Shown: positions 45,276 to 57,247, numbered from the stretch's first letter. The stretch: 64,000 nucleotides of DNA from Bacillus weihaiensis (GCF_001889165.1 NZ_CP016020.1:1524501-1588500); one strand, 5' to 3'. Numbers and translations: made by a program. The notes: generated by a model from the sequence alone, not told the origin.

Positions 45276-45468
45276 CTATAAAATTAATAAAGTAAATACG
45301 TTGATTAATAACGGATTTAAAGCTTACTACTTGACAAAAAGGTACAATTATTAGAAGTTTATAATGAGAGTATTTTCATTTTATTTTCAGATTATTAAAG
45401 AATTTGTGATAAAATGAAATCATACATACTATAAATGTCGCGCAGGTTTTGACAAGGAGGTAATTGAG

Positions 45469-47683
<2,215 letters not shown>

Positions 47684-47715
47684 GTTTCTTTAACATTTTG
47701 AACGAATAATGAATA

Positions 47716-47748
47716 AAAGCGTGAATTCACTATGAATTCACGCTTTTT
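47716..47748 (+). terminator. terminator of fni
   Basis: AAAGCGTGAATTCA pairs perfectly with TGAATTCACGCTTT around CTA, followed by T. Confidence 0.88.
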
Positions 47749-47784
47749 GACGTCTAGTTAATGTGAATAGATATTCTTTCCTTA

Positions 47785-47855
47785 TTAGAGAGAAAGAACT
47801 CGTACCAAGGTGGAAATCTGGTACTTTGGGTTTTTAAGGGAGCAACAATCTATTA
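47785..47855. repeat. small hairpin repeat behind fni
   Basis: AGAGAGAAAGAACTCGTACC, AAGGTGGAAATCTGGTAC, then GGGTTTTT and AGCAACAATCTATT match 23107-23172 and 53325-53380. Confidence 0.45.
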
Positions 47856-47879
47856 AATAACAGCAAAACAAACAATGAA

Positions 47880-48014
47880 TTATCGTTTATTTCTTGCTCT
47901 TGCAGCATCTGGTCCTTCAAGCTTAGTCGAACCAGGATAATCTAAAGACTGATCTCTGTCTGACTCTACACGTTCGCTTTTCTTAAGCTTCTCCTCTTGA
48001 CGATCCTTTCCCAT
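47880..48014 (-). CDS. ypzI: YpzI-like small hydrophilic protein
   Basis: 44 residues, MGKDRQEEKLKKSERVESDR at the N-terminus and GPDAARARNKR at the C-terminus; strongly charged, no membrane part. It matches the small YpzI family near yphA in Bacillus. Function unknown; small basic proteins of this kind are often spore-associated, which is inference. ATG at 48012-48014 has GAGGAGGGA upstream, a strong ribosome site. Minus strand, divergent from yphA. Confidence 0.75.
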   Translation of the reverse strand: MGKDRQEEKLKKSERVESDRDQSLDYPGSTKLEGPDAARARNKR

Positions 48015-48145
48015 ACCAATCCCTCCTCCTCATAAGATATTACTCATTTTTAGCGATAATCTACTTTTTATGAGTGCTATTTTTTGTTATTTTCAGGTTA
48101 AAGCTATTAAGAAAGAGACATACTGACAAAGTAGGAGGGTTGAAG

Positions 48146-48751
48146 ATGGAAGGAATAATCTTTTACTGGTTACTTTGGTTAGCTTGGATTTATTCTACTT
48201 TTATAATGGTAAAAAATCATTTTAGGTTAAAATTGTCCTTTGTCATTTTACTGATCATTTTCTTAAGTAATCAATATGTAAATATAGGTGGGTTTGAAGT
48301 AAATGTAGCTTACTTTATTTTTTTACTATCAGGCTATTATCTTGTTTGTAAAGAAAGAAAGAAGATTGTCCTTTTAATCTTTTCAATTGCCACAGCAACG
48401 TTTGCCTACGCAAGCATGATGCTATTCAAATTATATGATCCTGTCTGGTTTGTGTTTGATTACCGAATCATGTTTAGTGTTATTGTCGGTTCACTTTCAC
48501 TGTACTTAGGAAAGAACATTTCTGAGAAATATGGAATTTTTATTTTATCTGTTTGTCAGGGAGAGTACTTGTATCAAAAGATTCTATCTCAATTTCATAA
48601 TGGCCTAATGGTAGGAGGATTTTTATTTTTAGACATGCTTGTAATGGGATGTTCTTTCATGTATTTATGTTTAAGGCTCCAATATGTAGCCAGCTTTATT
48701 GAACAAATGGTACTTAAAATTCAAAAACAACCTAAGGAGAAGCAGGGATAA
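48146..48751 (+). CDS. yphA: YphA-like membrane protein
   Basis: 201 residues, about six helices; B. subtilis YphA is 199. No enzymatic motif seen; function unknown, present in spore-formers next to yphB. I start at ATG 48146 with AGGAGGG upstream; the in-frame extension to 48074 has no ribosome site. yphB starts two bases after its stop. Confidence 0.83.
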   Translation: MEGIIFYWLLWLAWIYSTFIMVKNHFRLKLSFVILLIIFLSNQYVNIGGFEVNVAYFIFLLSGYYLVCKERKKIVLLIFSIATATFAYASMMLFKLYDPVWFVFDYRIMFSVIVGSLSLYLGKNISEKYGIFILSVCQGEYLYQKILSQFHNGLMVGGFLFLDMLVMGCSFMYLCLRLQYVASFIEQMVLKIQKQPKEKQG

Positions 48752-48752
48752 A

Positions 48753-49649
48753 ATGAATGAATACACTTTACCAGTCTTATTCGGAGTAGTTGTAGGGGTA
48801 TTAACAAGATTACATATGTTAAAGACAGACTATAGGCAGTATCCTACTTACTTACATGGGAAAATTATTCACGTTGCATTAGGCTTTATTGCTGCTGGTC
48901 TTGGAACTGTTGCTGTCCCTTCGATAATGGAGGAGGATTTTACAGCCATCACTTTTCTGACCTTAGCTGCCTCGCAGTTTAGAGATGTAAGAAATATGGA
49001 AAGGAATACACTGACAGTTCTGGATGAATATGAACTTGTACCAAGAGGTAAGACATATATTGAAGGGATAGCTATTGCATTTGAAAGTCGGAACTATTTA
49101 GTTATCTTCACATCGTTATTTACAACCTTTTCCTATCTTGTTGTAAACATTTATGTAGCTTTAGTCGTAGGAGTTATTTGTTTTCTTATTTCAAGAAGGC
49201 TTATGTCAGGGAGTAGAATAAAAGATCTTGTAGATATTGAATTTGTAGAGCCGCATTTTGATGGTGCAGGGCTATATGTTGACAATATTTATATTATGAA
49301 CATTGGGATACCGGAGAAGCAAGAAGCCATCTTGAAATATGGTATGGGTTTTGTTTTAACACCTAAGAATACAAATTCTAAGATGACAATAGCAAATCTA
49401 GGGCAAAGGCAAGCGATCCTCCATGATGTGTCAACTGCACTTGGTGTGTTTAGAGACTCAGGAGAGCCAGCACTCGTACCTTTAGCTAAAAGAGATTTAG
49501 ACGATGGACGATTAGGAGTTTTTGTCCTACCCCAAGAACGGGATGTGGAGCGAGCTAAACGAGTCATTGGAGAAGTTCCTACACTAGAGAATGCAATAAG
49601 AATGCCTTCTGAAGCTAAAGCAAATCAGCGAGGGGGAGGAAAAGAGTGA
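48753..49649 (+). CDS. yphB: YIEGIA-domain membrane protein (YphB / SeaA-like)
   Basis: 298 residues. N-terminal helices (about 5-20, 38-58), then YIEGIA at 102-107, which names the family, and helices at about 115-150, followed by a soluble C-terminal part ending in a Lys/Gly-rich tail. The B. subtilis counterpart is linked to spore envelope assembly. ATG 48753 is preceded by GGAGAAGCAGGG. It overlaps the next small gene by four bases (GTGA), which suggests a complex. Confidence 0.85.
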   Translation: MNEYTLPVLFGVVVGVLTRLHMLKTDYRQYPTYLHGKIIHVALGFIAAGLGTVAVPSIMEEDFTAITFLTLAASQFRDVRNMERNTLTVLDEYELVPRGKTYIEGIAIAFESRNYLVIFTSLFTTFSYLVVNIYVALVVGVICFLISRRLMSGSRIKDLVDIEFVEPHFDGAGLYVDNIYIMNIGIPEKQEAILKYGMGFVLTPKNTNSKMTIANLGQRQAILHDVSTALGVFRDSGEPALVPLAKRDLDDGRLGVFVLPQERDVERAKRVIGEVPTLENAIRMPSEAKANQRGGGKE

Positions 49650-49834
49650 GTGCATTAGAAAAATATATTTTAGCTATTATAACAACAGATTCTACAAAAG
49701 CCTCAGGTGGAACAGCTGTTTTTATATGTAAAACAAAAGAGGAAATGGACTTTTATGCGAAAAACTTAGAAGCTATTTTGGATGGAATTGCCCATGCTAT
49801 TGGAGAGGATATGTACATTGTTGTTAAACACTAA
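49646..49834 (+). CDS. ypzH: small capping partner of the YIEGIA protein (YpzH-like)
   Basis: 62 residues, soluble alpha/beta: KYILAIITTDSTKASGGTAV, then MDFYAKNLEAILDGIAHAIG. It matches the small protein family annotated as the capping subunit for YIEGIA proteins. Start GTG 49646 overlaps the yphB stop, and GGGGGAGG gives the ribosome site. Last gene of yphA-yphB-ypzH. Confidence 0.8.
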   Translation: MSALEKYILAIITTDSTKASGGTAVFICKTKEEMDFYAKNLEAILDGIAHAIGEDMYIVVKH

Positions 49835-49878
49835 GTTGTCTTATGATGAAATGTTTGCTACTATATAAAAGTTAAGGA

Positions 49879-49996
49879 GGTTGACTCATTGGGGTCTGAC
49901 CCCACCAACAAACCATTGATAGATATAATCTTCCATTGGAAGGTTGAAAATCATTTGGTTTTAGGGGTCTGATCCTTTTGTGAGTCGGCCTTTTTC
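49879..49996 (+). terminator. split hairpin terminator of yphA-yphB-ypzH
   Basis: GGTTGACTCA (49879-49888) pairs with TGAGTCGGCC (49981-49990, two G-U), followed by TTTTTC. About 90 bases lie inside, with GGGGTCTGACCCC (49891-49903) and GGGGTCTGATCC (49964-49975) near the ends and an inner CAAACCATTGAT/ATCATTTGGTT inverted repeat. Confidence 0.6.
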
Positions 49997-50348
49997 TATT
50001 AAGTGATCTCTATTTGGATGTTAGGTTAATTAAATAGGACAATGCGAGTTACATAAGATTATGGAATGAGTCATTTAAGACAGTTTAATCCATTTCGGGT
50101 TATTTAAGAAATTTAATGATATAAGGCTCTTTTCGTATAAAATCATAGACAATTCCAGGAGGTCTATACTTTATGTACCCTCCCAAGAATTCTAGCTCAA
50201 GTGAAATTGGCTAAGCGAAATATGACATGACAAAATTCAGATTATAGAGTTGACTTATAGAGTATCGTACCTTGAATTTGGGTCCAAAAGTTTTAAAAAG
50301 GCTTAACTTTATATAAAGTAGGTTAATTGTAGGAAGGATGAAAAAAAT
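49997..50348. other. gap between ypzH and der
   Basis: No reading frame of size. A 13-codon frame (50173-50214) starts nine bases after AGGAGGT; too short to call. No clear promoter found for der. Confidence 0.35.
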
Positions 50349-51659
50349 ATGGCAAAACCAGTTGTAGCTATTGTTGGTAGACCGAATGTAGGAAAATCAA
50401 CAATTTTTAATCGAATTGTTGGTGAGAGAGTTTCAATTGTAGAAGATATACCAGGTGTAACAAGAGATAGAATTTATAGCGCAGGAGAATGGTTAACTTA
50501 TAACTTTAATATTATTGACACGGGTGGAATTGATATTGGTGATGAACCGTTCTTAGCTCAAATTCGAACTCAAGCTGAAATTGCAATCGATGAGGCAGAT
50601 GTTATTATCTTCTTAACGAATGTACGTGAAGGTGTTACCGCAGCTGATGAAGAAGTAGCGAAAATCTTATATAAGTCTAATAAACCTGTCGTTTTAGCTG
50701 TAAATAAAGTAGATAATCCTGAAATGAGAGCTAATATTTATGATTTTTATTCTCTAGGCTTCGGTGAGCCTTTCCCAATTTCCGGTTCCCATGGACTTGG
50801 ATTAGGGGATTTATTAGATGAAGTAGCAAAACACTTCAAAAACATAGGTGCTGAAGATTACGATGACACAACGATTAAATTCTCATTAATAGGTAGACCA
50901 AATGTTGGGAAATCTTCACTTGTAAATGCAATCTTAGGGGAAGATCGTGTCATTGTAAGTGATATTGCAGGAACAACGCGTGATGCAATTGATACTGTAT
51001 ACAAATATGAAGGTCAAGAATTTGTTATCATAGATACTGCAGGGATGCGTAAAAAGGGTAAGGTTTATGAAACAACGGAGAAATATAGTGTTTTACGTGC
51101 ATTAAAAGCAATCGATCGTTCGGATGTAATTTTAGTCGTGATTAACGGTGAAGAAGGTATCATTGAACAGGACAAACATATCGCTGGCTATGCACATGAT
51201 GCAGGTAAAGCAGTCGTGATTGTTGTGAACAAATGGGATGCTGTTGAGAAGGACGAGCGTACTATGAAGGAATTTGAAGAAAATATTCGTGATCACTTTA
51301 AATTCTTAGATTATGCTCCGATTGTCTTCTTATCTGCTATTACAAAGAAGCGAATACACACTTTAATGCCTAAAATTATACTAGCTAGTGAAAATCATGC
51401 TAGAAGAGTACCTACTAATGTGTTAAATGATGTCATTATGGATGCTGTTGCCATGAATCCAACCCCTACACATAAAGGGAAACGATTGAAAATTTTCTAT
51501 ACATCACAAGTAGCTGTCAAGCCGCCTACATTTGTTGTTTTTGTAAATGATCCGGAATTAATGCACTTCTCATACGAAAGGTTCTTAGAAAATAAAATAA
51601 GAGCAAGCTTTGAATTTGAGGGTACACCTATCAAGATCTTTACTAGAGAGAGAAAATAA
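50349..51659 (+). CDS. der: ribosome biogenesis GTPase Der (EngA)
   Basis: 436 residues with two tandem G domains and a C-terminal KH-like domain. First P-loop GRPNVGKST, with DTGG and NKVD; second P-loop GRPNVGKSS, with DTAG and NKWD. It acts in 50S subunit assembly and is essential in Bacillus. ATG 50349 has GGAAGGATG upstream. gpsA follows after 71 bases, as in B. subtilis. Confidence 0.96.
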   Translation: MAKPVVAIVGRPNVGKSTIFNRIVGERVSIVEDIPGVTRDRIYSAGEWLTYNFNIIDTGGIDIGDEPFLAQIRTQAEIAIDEADVIIFLTNVREGVTAADEEVAKILYKSNKPVVLAVNKVDNPEMRANIYDFYSLGFGEPFPISGSHGLGLGDLLDEVAKHFKNIGAEDYDDTTIKFSLIGRPNVGKSSLVNAILGEDRVIVSDIAGTTRDAIDTVYKYEGQEFVIIDTAGMRKKGKVYETTEKYSVLRALKAIDRSDVILVVINGEEGIIEQDKHIAGYAHDAGKAVVIVVNKWDAVEKDERTMKEFEENIRDHFKFLDYAPIVFLSAITKKRIHTLMPKIILASENHARRVPTNVLNDVIMDAVAMNPTPTHKGKRLKIFYTSQVAVKPPTFVVFVNDPELMHFSYERFLENKIRASFEFEGTPIKIFTRERK

Positions 51660-51730
51660 CAAACAGTTTACGTGAAGAGTTGGATTGATAAGAACATTTT
51701 CTTATAGTTTGTTAAGAAGGATGTGTATAT

Positions 51731-52762
51731 ATGGAGAATATTACTGTCTTAGGTGCCGGAAGTTGGGGGACTGCACTAGCCATTGTTCTAGCCGATAATA
51801 GGCATAACGTTAAGTTGTGGGGACATCGGTCCACATTAATTGACGAAATTAACGGAAATAGACGCAATGAAAAATATTTACCTGGCATTGATCTTCCTGA
51901 AAGAATTAAAGGTGTTTCACAACTGGATGAAAGCTTAAAGGATACTTCAACTATTGTTTTAGCTGTTCCAACTAAGGCAATAAGAGGTGTGTTAGCGGAA
52001 GTGAAGAATATCGCTATAGAGCCGTTAACCATTGTGCATGTGAGCAAAGGAATAGAACCCGACACTTTACTTCGGATATCAGAGATTATTGAGGAAGAGA
52101 TGCCTTCTCATTTACTAAAAGATGTGGTCGTATTATCAGGACCGAGTCATGCAGAAGAAGTGAGTCAAAGGCAAATTACGACGGTTACATCTTCTTCAAA
52201 AAACATGAAAGCAGCGGAGTATGTTCAGGATCTATTTATTAATCATTATTTTCGAGTTTACACAAATCCTGATATTATTGGAGTGGAAATCGGTGGAGCT
52301 TTAAAGAACATTATTGCTTTAGCCGCAGGTATTACAGATGGATTAGGTTATGGAGATAATTCAAAAGCCGCTCTAATTACACGCGGACTAGCTGAAATTG
52401 CTAGGTTAGGAAGTGTGATGGGAGGAAATCCATTAACCTTTTCAGGACTAACAGGAATTGGAGACTTAATCGTAACATGTACAAGTGTGCACTCTAGAAA
52501 TTGGCGAGCCGGAAATTTATTAGGAAAAGGTCAAAACCTAGATGAAGTACTTGAAAACATGGGAATGGTAGTAGAAGGAGTAAGAACAACAAAGGCTGCA
52601 TTTCAATTAGCCCAAAAGTATAATGTGAAAATGCCGATAACAGAGGCTTTATACGATGTGCTTTTCAACGATCGCTTACCTAAAGATGCAGTTGATACTT
52701 TAATGGCAAGAGTGAAAACACATGAAATGGAAGACTTAGTTAATATCATGGAAAAACGCTAA
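51731..52762 (+). CDS. gpsA: glycerol-3-phosphate dehydrogenase GpsA
   Basis: NAD(P)H-dependent reduction of dihydroxyacetone phosphate for phospholipid synthesis. 343 residues: nucleotide-binding [10 protein letters not shown] (7-16), [16 protein letters not shown], the catalytic Lys in [13 protein letters not shown], and [10 protein letters not shown]. The C-terminal helical domain ends [18 protein letters not shown] 51731 has AAGAAGG upstream. Confidence 0.95.
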   Translation: MENITVLGAGSWGTALAIVLADNRHNVKLWGHRSTLIDEINGNRRNEKYLPGIDLPERIKGVSQLDESLKDTSTIVLAVPTKAIRGVLAEVKNIAIEPLTIVHVSKGIEPDTLLRISEIIEEEMPSHLLKDVVVLSGPSHAEEVSQRQITTVTSSSKNMKAAEYVQDLFINHYFRVYTNPDIIGVEIGGALKNIIALAAGITDGLGYGDNSKAALITRGLAEIARLGSVMGGNPLTFSGLTGIGDLIVTCTSVHSRNWRAGNLLGKGQNLDEVLENMGMVVEGVRTTKAAFQLAQKYNVKMPITEALYDVLFNDRLPKDAVDTLMARVKTHEMEDLVNIMEKR

Positions 52763-53046
52763 GTCATTGGGTTACAAACTAAACACATGAAGCATATAAT
52801 ACTGTGAAATAGACATTTACAACATCCGATAAGGTACTAAAATATACTTGCAGCGGAATGCCGGCAGAAAGCTTGGTATAAGGTTTCTTAAAAAGAATTT
52901 GAGATTCATCTGTAATGTAAATAATTTGTACGAAACCTTATGAAACTAGGCATTAGAGTATACACATGCATGGCATTTCGCATAAAATGCAACGTAGTCA
53001 AATAAGAGTTGTTCTAAATGTTGGGTAGTATTTAGTCGTTTTTTTG

Positions 53047-53086
53047 CTGAAGTAAAGTTCGTCCCCACTTTACTTCAGTTTTTTTT
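53047..53086 (+). terminator. strong terminator behind gpsA
   Basis: CTGAAGTAAAGT (53047-53058) pairs perfectly with ACTTTACTTCAG (53067-53078), followed by eight T. It is 285 bases beyond gpsA; no gene lies between, so it may end der-gpsA or an unseen short RNA. Confidence 0.85.
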
Positions 53087-53421
53087 GCACTAAAAACGAT
53101 AAAATGCTTTTAGTGTCTAATTTCGAGCACCTTCAACTCATACTTTTCGATGATAGGAGGCTCCTTGCACTTATCTTATTATGTATGGGGTACAGATTCA
53201 GTTGTCTAAAACGCGAGGTTTACCACACTTGGACAAGTCTTAAAATCTATATTATAATCATTCAAGGAGTTTTATACGTAGCATTTTTTATAACCATTGT
53301 TATATTAGCAAGCTCACTTATCATGTACATAGAGAAGAAATTTGTACTTAGGTGAAAATCGGATTTTTTTGGTAGTTATTTACCTATTTGAAAACAGCCT
53401 ATTAAAAAAGGAGGAGTACAT
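53087..53421. repeat. repeat copies between gpsA terminator and yphE
   Basis: AAACGATAAAATGCT (53094-53108) right behind the terminator is a copy of the terminator-linked repeat. At 53325-53380, TACATAGAGAAGAAATTTGT, AGGTGAAAATC and GGATTTTTTT match the small hairpin repeat. An 83-codon frame at 53104-53355 runs through both and is not a gene. Confidence 0.5.
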
Positions 53422-53622
53422 ATGAATATAGCACTTATGAAAATGTGGATATCATTTGCTTCAATGGGTTTTATGTTTATTTCAATTATCCTCATCTATT
53501 TAAGTCGCTATAAATTAAGAGGAGTCTTTAAAGTAATCGTTACCATTTTAGCCTACCTATTTATGATTGTTGCAGGAATGATTATTCTTTTTGTTGTGTT
53601 TAGTGGACCTGTTTCTGAATAA
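53422..53622 (+). CDS. yphE: DUF2768 membrane protein YphE
   Basis: 66 residues, two hydrophobic helices (about 5-27 and 36-60) with YLSRYKLRG between. It matches DUF2768 (B. subtilis YphE), function unknown, spore-former specific. AAAGGAGGAG precedes ATG 53422 at good spacing. yphF begins 24 bases later and spoIVA is the next gene, as in B. subtilis. Confidence 0.82.
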   Translation: MNIALMKMWISFASMGFMFISIILIYLSRYKLRGVFKVIVTILAYLFMIVAGMIILFVVFSGPVSE

Positions 53623-53646
53623 ATCTTGTAAAAGGAAGTTATAAAT

Positions 53647-54363
53647 ATGAAACTATATAAAGTGTTAATAGTCATCGTTGGTTGCGTCCTTTTAACAGGA
53701 TGTCTTTATCCAGAAGAACGCTTGCAAAAAAATACCGTACCTTATAATGATCAAATAATGGCTGTTCAAACTGCTGTTGATCAATTTCAAAAGGATTCAA
53801 ACGGCTTGTTACCTATAAAAACAAGAGATATGACAACACCTATTTATCAAAAGTATCCTATTGATTTTTCAAGTATTACACCTAGATACATGGCGGAGCC
53901 ACCGGGAAGTGCCTATGAAAGTGGGGGGATCTATCAGTATGTATTAGTTGATGTAGAAGAGGATCCTACTGTGAAATTACTTGATCTTAGGATGTCAGAA
54001 AAATTACATGAATTATCTATTAGACTTGAAGTCTATCGTCAATCAAAAGGATATCCTCCATTTCAAGATTTGATTACGAATGATATCTATACGTTAAATT
54101 ATGAAAAGCTCGGATATGATGAACCGTTTACAGTAGAAAGTCCATTTTCAGGCGAATATTTACCCCTTGTCATTGATAATAATGCAAAAGTATATGTAGA
54201 TTATCGTCTTGACTTAAATCGTGCATTACAAGAAAGTGATCATAGCTTTAAACCAGGTGACGATATCAGGGATTTATTGGTTAAAGAGAGTCCGTTTGTA
54301 CCTGCATATTCTCTGCCTTATACAGTAGATCAAAATGGAGAGCCGGTATTTCTTGCTGAATAA
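53647..54363 (+). CDS. yphF: YphF-like lipoprotein
   Basis: 238 residues. Lipoprotein signal with lipobox L-T-G-C19, so it is probably anchored at the outer face of the membrane. The rest has no motif I recognise; it matches the B. subtilis yphF position and length. ATG 53647 with AAAGGAAG upstream. Terminator 47 bases after the stop. Confidence 0.84.
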   Translation: MKLYKVLIVIVGCVLLTGCLYPEERLQKNTVPYNDQIMAVQTAVDQFQKDSNGLLPIKTRDMTTPIYQKYPIDFSSITPRYMAEPPGSAYESGGIYQYVLVDVEEDPTVKLLDLRMSEKLHELSIRLEVYRQSKGYPPFQDLITNDIYTLNYEKLGYDEPFTVESPFSGEYLPLVIDNNAKVYVDYRLDLNRALQESDHSFKPGDDIRDLLVKESPFVPAYSLPYTVDQNGEPVFLAE

Positions 54364-54409
54364 ATGATAGGTTCGGTCAAAAATTAAAAAATTATAAAAA
54401 ATAGTCATG

Positions 54410-54453
54410 AACCCTTCTTTGGAGAATAAACTCTAAGAGAAGGGTTTTCTTTT
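54410..54453 (+). terminator. terminator of yphE-yphF
   Basis: AACCCTTCT pairs with AGAAGGGTT, followed by TTCTTTT. Confidence 0.8.
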
Positions 54454-54510
54454 ACGCTTTTGTCAAATCTTACATCTGAGAGCAAAAACAAAAAAACTTT
54501 GAAACATAGG

Positions 54511-54551
54511 CATAAATAAATAGGACAATGTCATACATATATAGTGTCCTA
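54511..54551 (+). promoter_or_regulatory. SigE promoter of spoIVA flanked by an inverted repeat
   Basis: CATAAAT (54511-54517) and CATACATA (54532-54539), 14-base spacer, match SigE. TAGGACA (54521-54527) and TGTCCTA (54545-54551) form a 7-bp inverted repeat around the -10. GGACAA also fits part of the SpoIIID site. Confidence 0.68.
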
Positions 54552-54602
54552 TAAGAAGACGGATAAGCTTTATCCCAAATTGTATGATCGGGAGGGGATC
54601 AC

Positions 54603-56081
54603 TTGGAAAAAGTAGATATTTTCAAGGATATCGCTGAACGAACTGGTGGCGATATATATTTAGGAGTAGTTGGTGCAGTAAGAACAGGTAAATCTACTTT
54701 TATTAAAAAGTTCATGGAATTAGTTGTACTACCTAACATTGACAATGAATCTGACAAAGCTAGAGCTCAAGACGAATTACCACAAAGTGCAGCTGGTAAA
54801 ACAATTATGACGACTGAGCCTAAATTTGTCCCAAATCAAGCTGTTTCCATCCATGTTGATGAGGGACTTGATGTCAATATTAGATTAGTAGACTGTGTAG
54901 GTTACACTGTTCCTGGTGCAAAAGGATATGAGGATGAAAACGGTCCTCGTATGATTAATACTCCTTGGTATGAAGAGCCGATACCATTTCATGAGGCGGC
55001 AGAAATTGGTACACGAAAAGTTATTCAAGAGCATTCCACTTTAGGTTGTGTCATTACGACTGATGGATCCATCGGAGATATTCCACGTCATGACTACCTA
55101 GAGGCTGAAGCTCGAGTTATTGACGAGTTAAAAGAGGTTGGAAAACCGTTTATTATGATTATAAATACGGTTCATCCTCACCACCCTGAAACAGAAGCCC
55201 TTCGCCAACAATTAAATGAGAAATATGATATTCCAGTGTTAGCTATGAGTGTAGAAAGTATGAGAGAATCTGATGTAATGAATGTATTAAGAGAATCTCT
55301 CTATGAGTTCCCTGTTCTTGAAGTCAATGTGAACTTACCAAGCTGGGTAATGGTTTTAAGAGAAAATCATTGGTTAAGACAGAGCTATCAAGAAGCGGTT
55401 AAAGATACTGTAAAAGATATTAAACGATTACGCGATGTTGACCGTGTGGTTGGTCAGTTTAGTGAATATGATTTTATTAGCAGAGCAAGCTTAGCTGGCA
55501 TTGAAATGGGTCAAGGAATTGCTGAAATCGACCTATATGCTCCAGATGACTTATATGATCAAATTTTAAAAGAAGTGGTTGGAGTAGAAATTCGTGGAAA
55601 AGACCATCTGTTACAGTTAATGCAAGACTTTGCATATGCAAAAGCCGAGTATGATCAAGTAGCGGATGCACTGAAAATGGTCAAACAAACGGGCTATGGA
55701 ATTGCGGCACCAGCACTTGCTGATATGAGTTTAGATGAACCTGAAATCATTCGCCAAGGTTCTAGATTCGGTGTTCGTTTAAAAGCGGTAGCACCTTCTA
55801 TCCATATGATAAAAGTGGATGTTGAATCTGAGTTCGCACCAATTATCGGCACAGAGAAGCAATCGGAAGAACTTGTTCGGTATTTGATGCAAGACTTCGA
55901 AGATAATCCATTATCAATATGGAATTCAGATATTTTTGGAAGAAGCTTAAGCTCAATTGTTCGTGAAGGGATTCAAGCAAAACTATCATTAATGCCTGAA
56001 AATGCTCGCTATAAATTAAAAGAAACATTAGAAAGAATTATTAATGAAGGTTCCGGTGGTTTAATCGCAATCATCTTATAA
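54603..56081 (+). CDS. spoIVA: stage IV sporulation protein A (SpoIVA)
   Basis: ATPase that polymerises on the forespore surface to form the base of the spore coat. 492 residues, as in B. subtilis. N-terminal Walker A GAVRTGKST (24-32), a middle domain, and a C-terminal region (about 400-492) ending GGLIAIIL that binds SpoVM. The start is TTG 54603 with GGAGGGGATC upstream, also the family start. A SigE-type promoter lies 60 bases upstream; mother-cell expression is expected. Confidence 0.96.
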   Translation: MEKVDIFKDIAERTGGDIYLGVVGAVRTGKSTFIKKFMELVVLPNIDNESDKARAQDELPQSAAGKTIMTTEPKFVPNQAVSIHVDEGLDVNIRLVDCVGYTVPGAKGYEDENGPRMINTPWYEEPIPFHEAAEIGTRKVIQEHSTLGCVITTDGSIGDIPRHDYLEAEARVIDELKEVGKPFIMIINTVHPHHPETEALRQQLNEKYDIPVLAMSVESMRESDVMNVLRESLYEFPVLEVNVNLPSWVMVLRENHWLRQSYQEAVKDTVKDIKRLRDVDRVVGQFSEYDFISRASLAGIEMGQGIAEIDLYAPDDLYDQILKEVVGVEIRGKDHLLQLMQDFAYAKAEYDQVADALKMVKQTGYGIAAPALADMSLDEPEIIRQGSRFGVRLKAVAPSIHMIKVDVESEFAPIIGTEKQSEELVRYLMQDFEDNPLSIWNSDIFGRSLSSIVREGIQAKLSLMPENARYKLKETLERIINEGSGGLIAIIL

Positions 56082-56111
56082 TCATAGGATCTCTTTTTTA
56101 GAAAATCTCGA

Positions 56112-56156
56112 CTGTAAACGAACTCCTTTAAAATGAGTTTGTTTACAGTTTTTTTT
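56112..56156 (+). terminator. terminator of spoIVA
   Basis: CTGTAAACGAACTC pairs with GAGTTTGTTTACAG (one G-U), followed by TTTTTTTT. Confidence 0.88.
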
Positions 56157-56968
56157 ATTGCTTAGCGTCCTATAAAATGCATCGGGTTGTGTTAATCGCT
56201 ATGACATCAAGCATTCTGACATTTAATAGGTAAATGCCTAGCACCCTTGAGGTACCACTAGTCTATACCGAGGCTCTTTCACTTTTGTTAAAAGAAATGA
56301 TTCAATATGTGGGTAATTTTTAGAGTTTGTGGGATTTTCGCAATAGATACAGGTCTTTCTTCCAAAGAAGGAAGAAAGGATCTTTTCCTAGCTTGCATAC
56401 GCTGACATTTTGTTGTAATGAATGTAAGAAAATAACCTAAGCAAGAGCTTGTGAAAATCCATGGGAACAAGAAAAAGTTTTTCGCCATTGGAAGTTGTTC
56501 TAAAGAAAGGCGATAGAATGAGATGAACATATATAAAAATAACGTGCTAGTAGATATTGAAACGATTATATAAAAATGATATTGTAATAACGTTACAAAG
56601 CGTGAAATCTGCATATTTTGTTTAAATCAAATATTTTAATATAATTTTCGACTTTTTAATGAAAAATAGGTAAAGTGGAAACATTTGTTCTGTAAAAGGT
56701 AGAGAAACCTTGATATTATTGGATTTAATTTTGATAAAACTTGATTTCAGATGTTTAGATGTGTTAATCTTTTATCAGTAAATGTTTTCTTAATTGGACG
56801 ATTCTTCCTAAAAAACCAATAATCATGTTGAAAATCATTGAAATATGTAGAAAAATCATATAAGATAAGCGTGTTGAGAGTATTTCAACATCTATCATGT
56901 ATAGATTTGAACAAAACTGTGAAGAAATGAAAAGTAGAATTCCATCCCTTTGGGAGGAGGTGAAAGGC
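56157..56968. repeat. 812-base gap before hbs with repeat copy and long leader
   Basis: From 56157, TTGCTTAGCGTCCTATAAAA and TGCATCGGGTTGTG, then GACATCAAGCATTCTG, CCCTTGAGG and CCGAGGCTC, are a copy of the terminator-linked repeat. A hairpin CTTTCTTCC/GGAAGAAAG is near 56350-56380. TTGTTT (56618) and TATAAT (56640-56645), 16 bases apart, may be the hbs promoter, leaving a 320-base leader. Minus-strand frames here look spurious. Confidence 0.45.
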
Positions 56969-57247
56969 ATGAATAAAACAGAACTAATCAACGCAGTAGC
57001 AGAAGCTAGTGAGTTATCTAAAAAAGACGCAACAAAAGCAGTTGATGCTGTTTTCGATACAATTTTAGATGCACTAAAAGACGGTGATAAAGTACAACTT
57101 ATCGGTTTCGGTAACTTTGAAGTACGTGAGCGTGCGGCTCGTAAAGGTCGTAACCCACAAACTGGTGAAGAAATCGAAATCGCTGCAAGCAAGGTGCCTG
57201 CTTTCAAACCAGGTAAAGCACTTAAAGATGCAGTAGCAGGTAAATAA
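56969..57247 (+). CDS. hbs: HU-type DNA-binding protein HBsu
   Basis: 92 residues, the B. subtilis length. Nucleoid protein that bends DNA as a dimer. [40 protein letters not shown] with the DNA arm NPQTGEEI, and [14 protein letters not shown] are canonical. I start at ATG 56969, with GGAGGAGGTGA upstream; the in-frame ATG 56897 adds 24 residues of non-HU sequence. Terminator follows. Confidence 0.96.
   Translation: MNKTELINAVAEASELSKKDATKAVDAVFDTILDALKDGDKVQLIGFGNFEVRERAARKGRNPQTGEEIEIAASKVPAFKPGKALKDAVAGK

Noticed and set aside
53104-53355. 83-codon frame between gpsA and yphE
   Set aside because: It overlaps two dispersed repeat copies and has no ribosome site; hydrophobicity reflects AT richness.
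56288-56614. 108-codon hydrophobic minus-strand frame before hbs
   Set aside because: No ribosome site upstream, no family resemblance, and AT-rich DNA easily yields hydrophobic frames.
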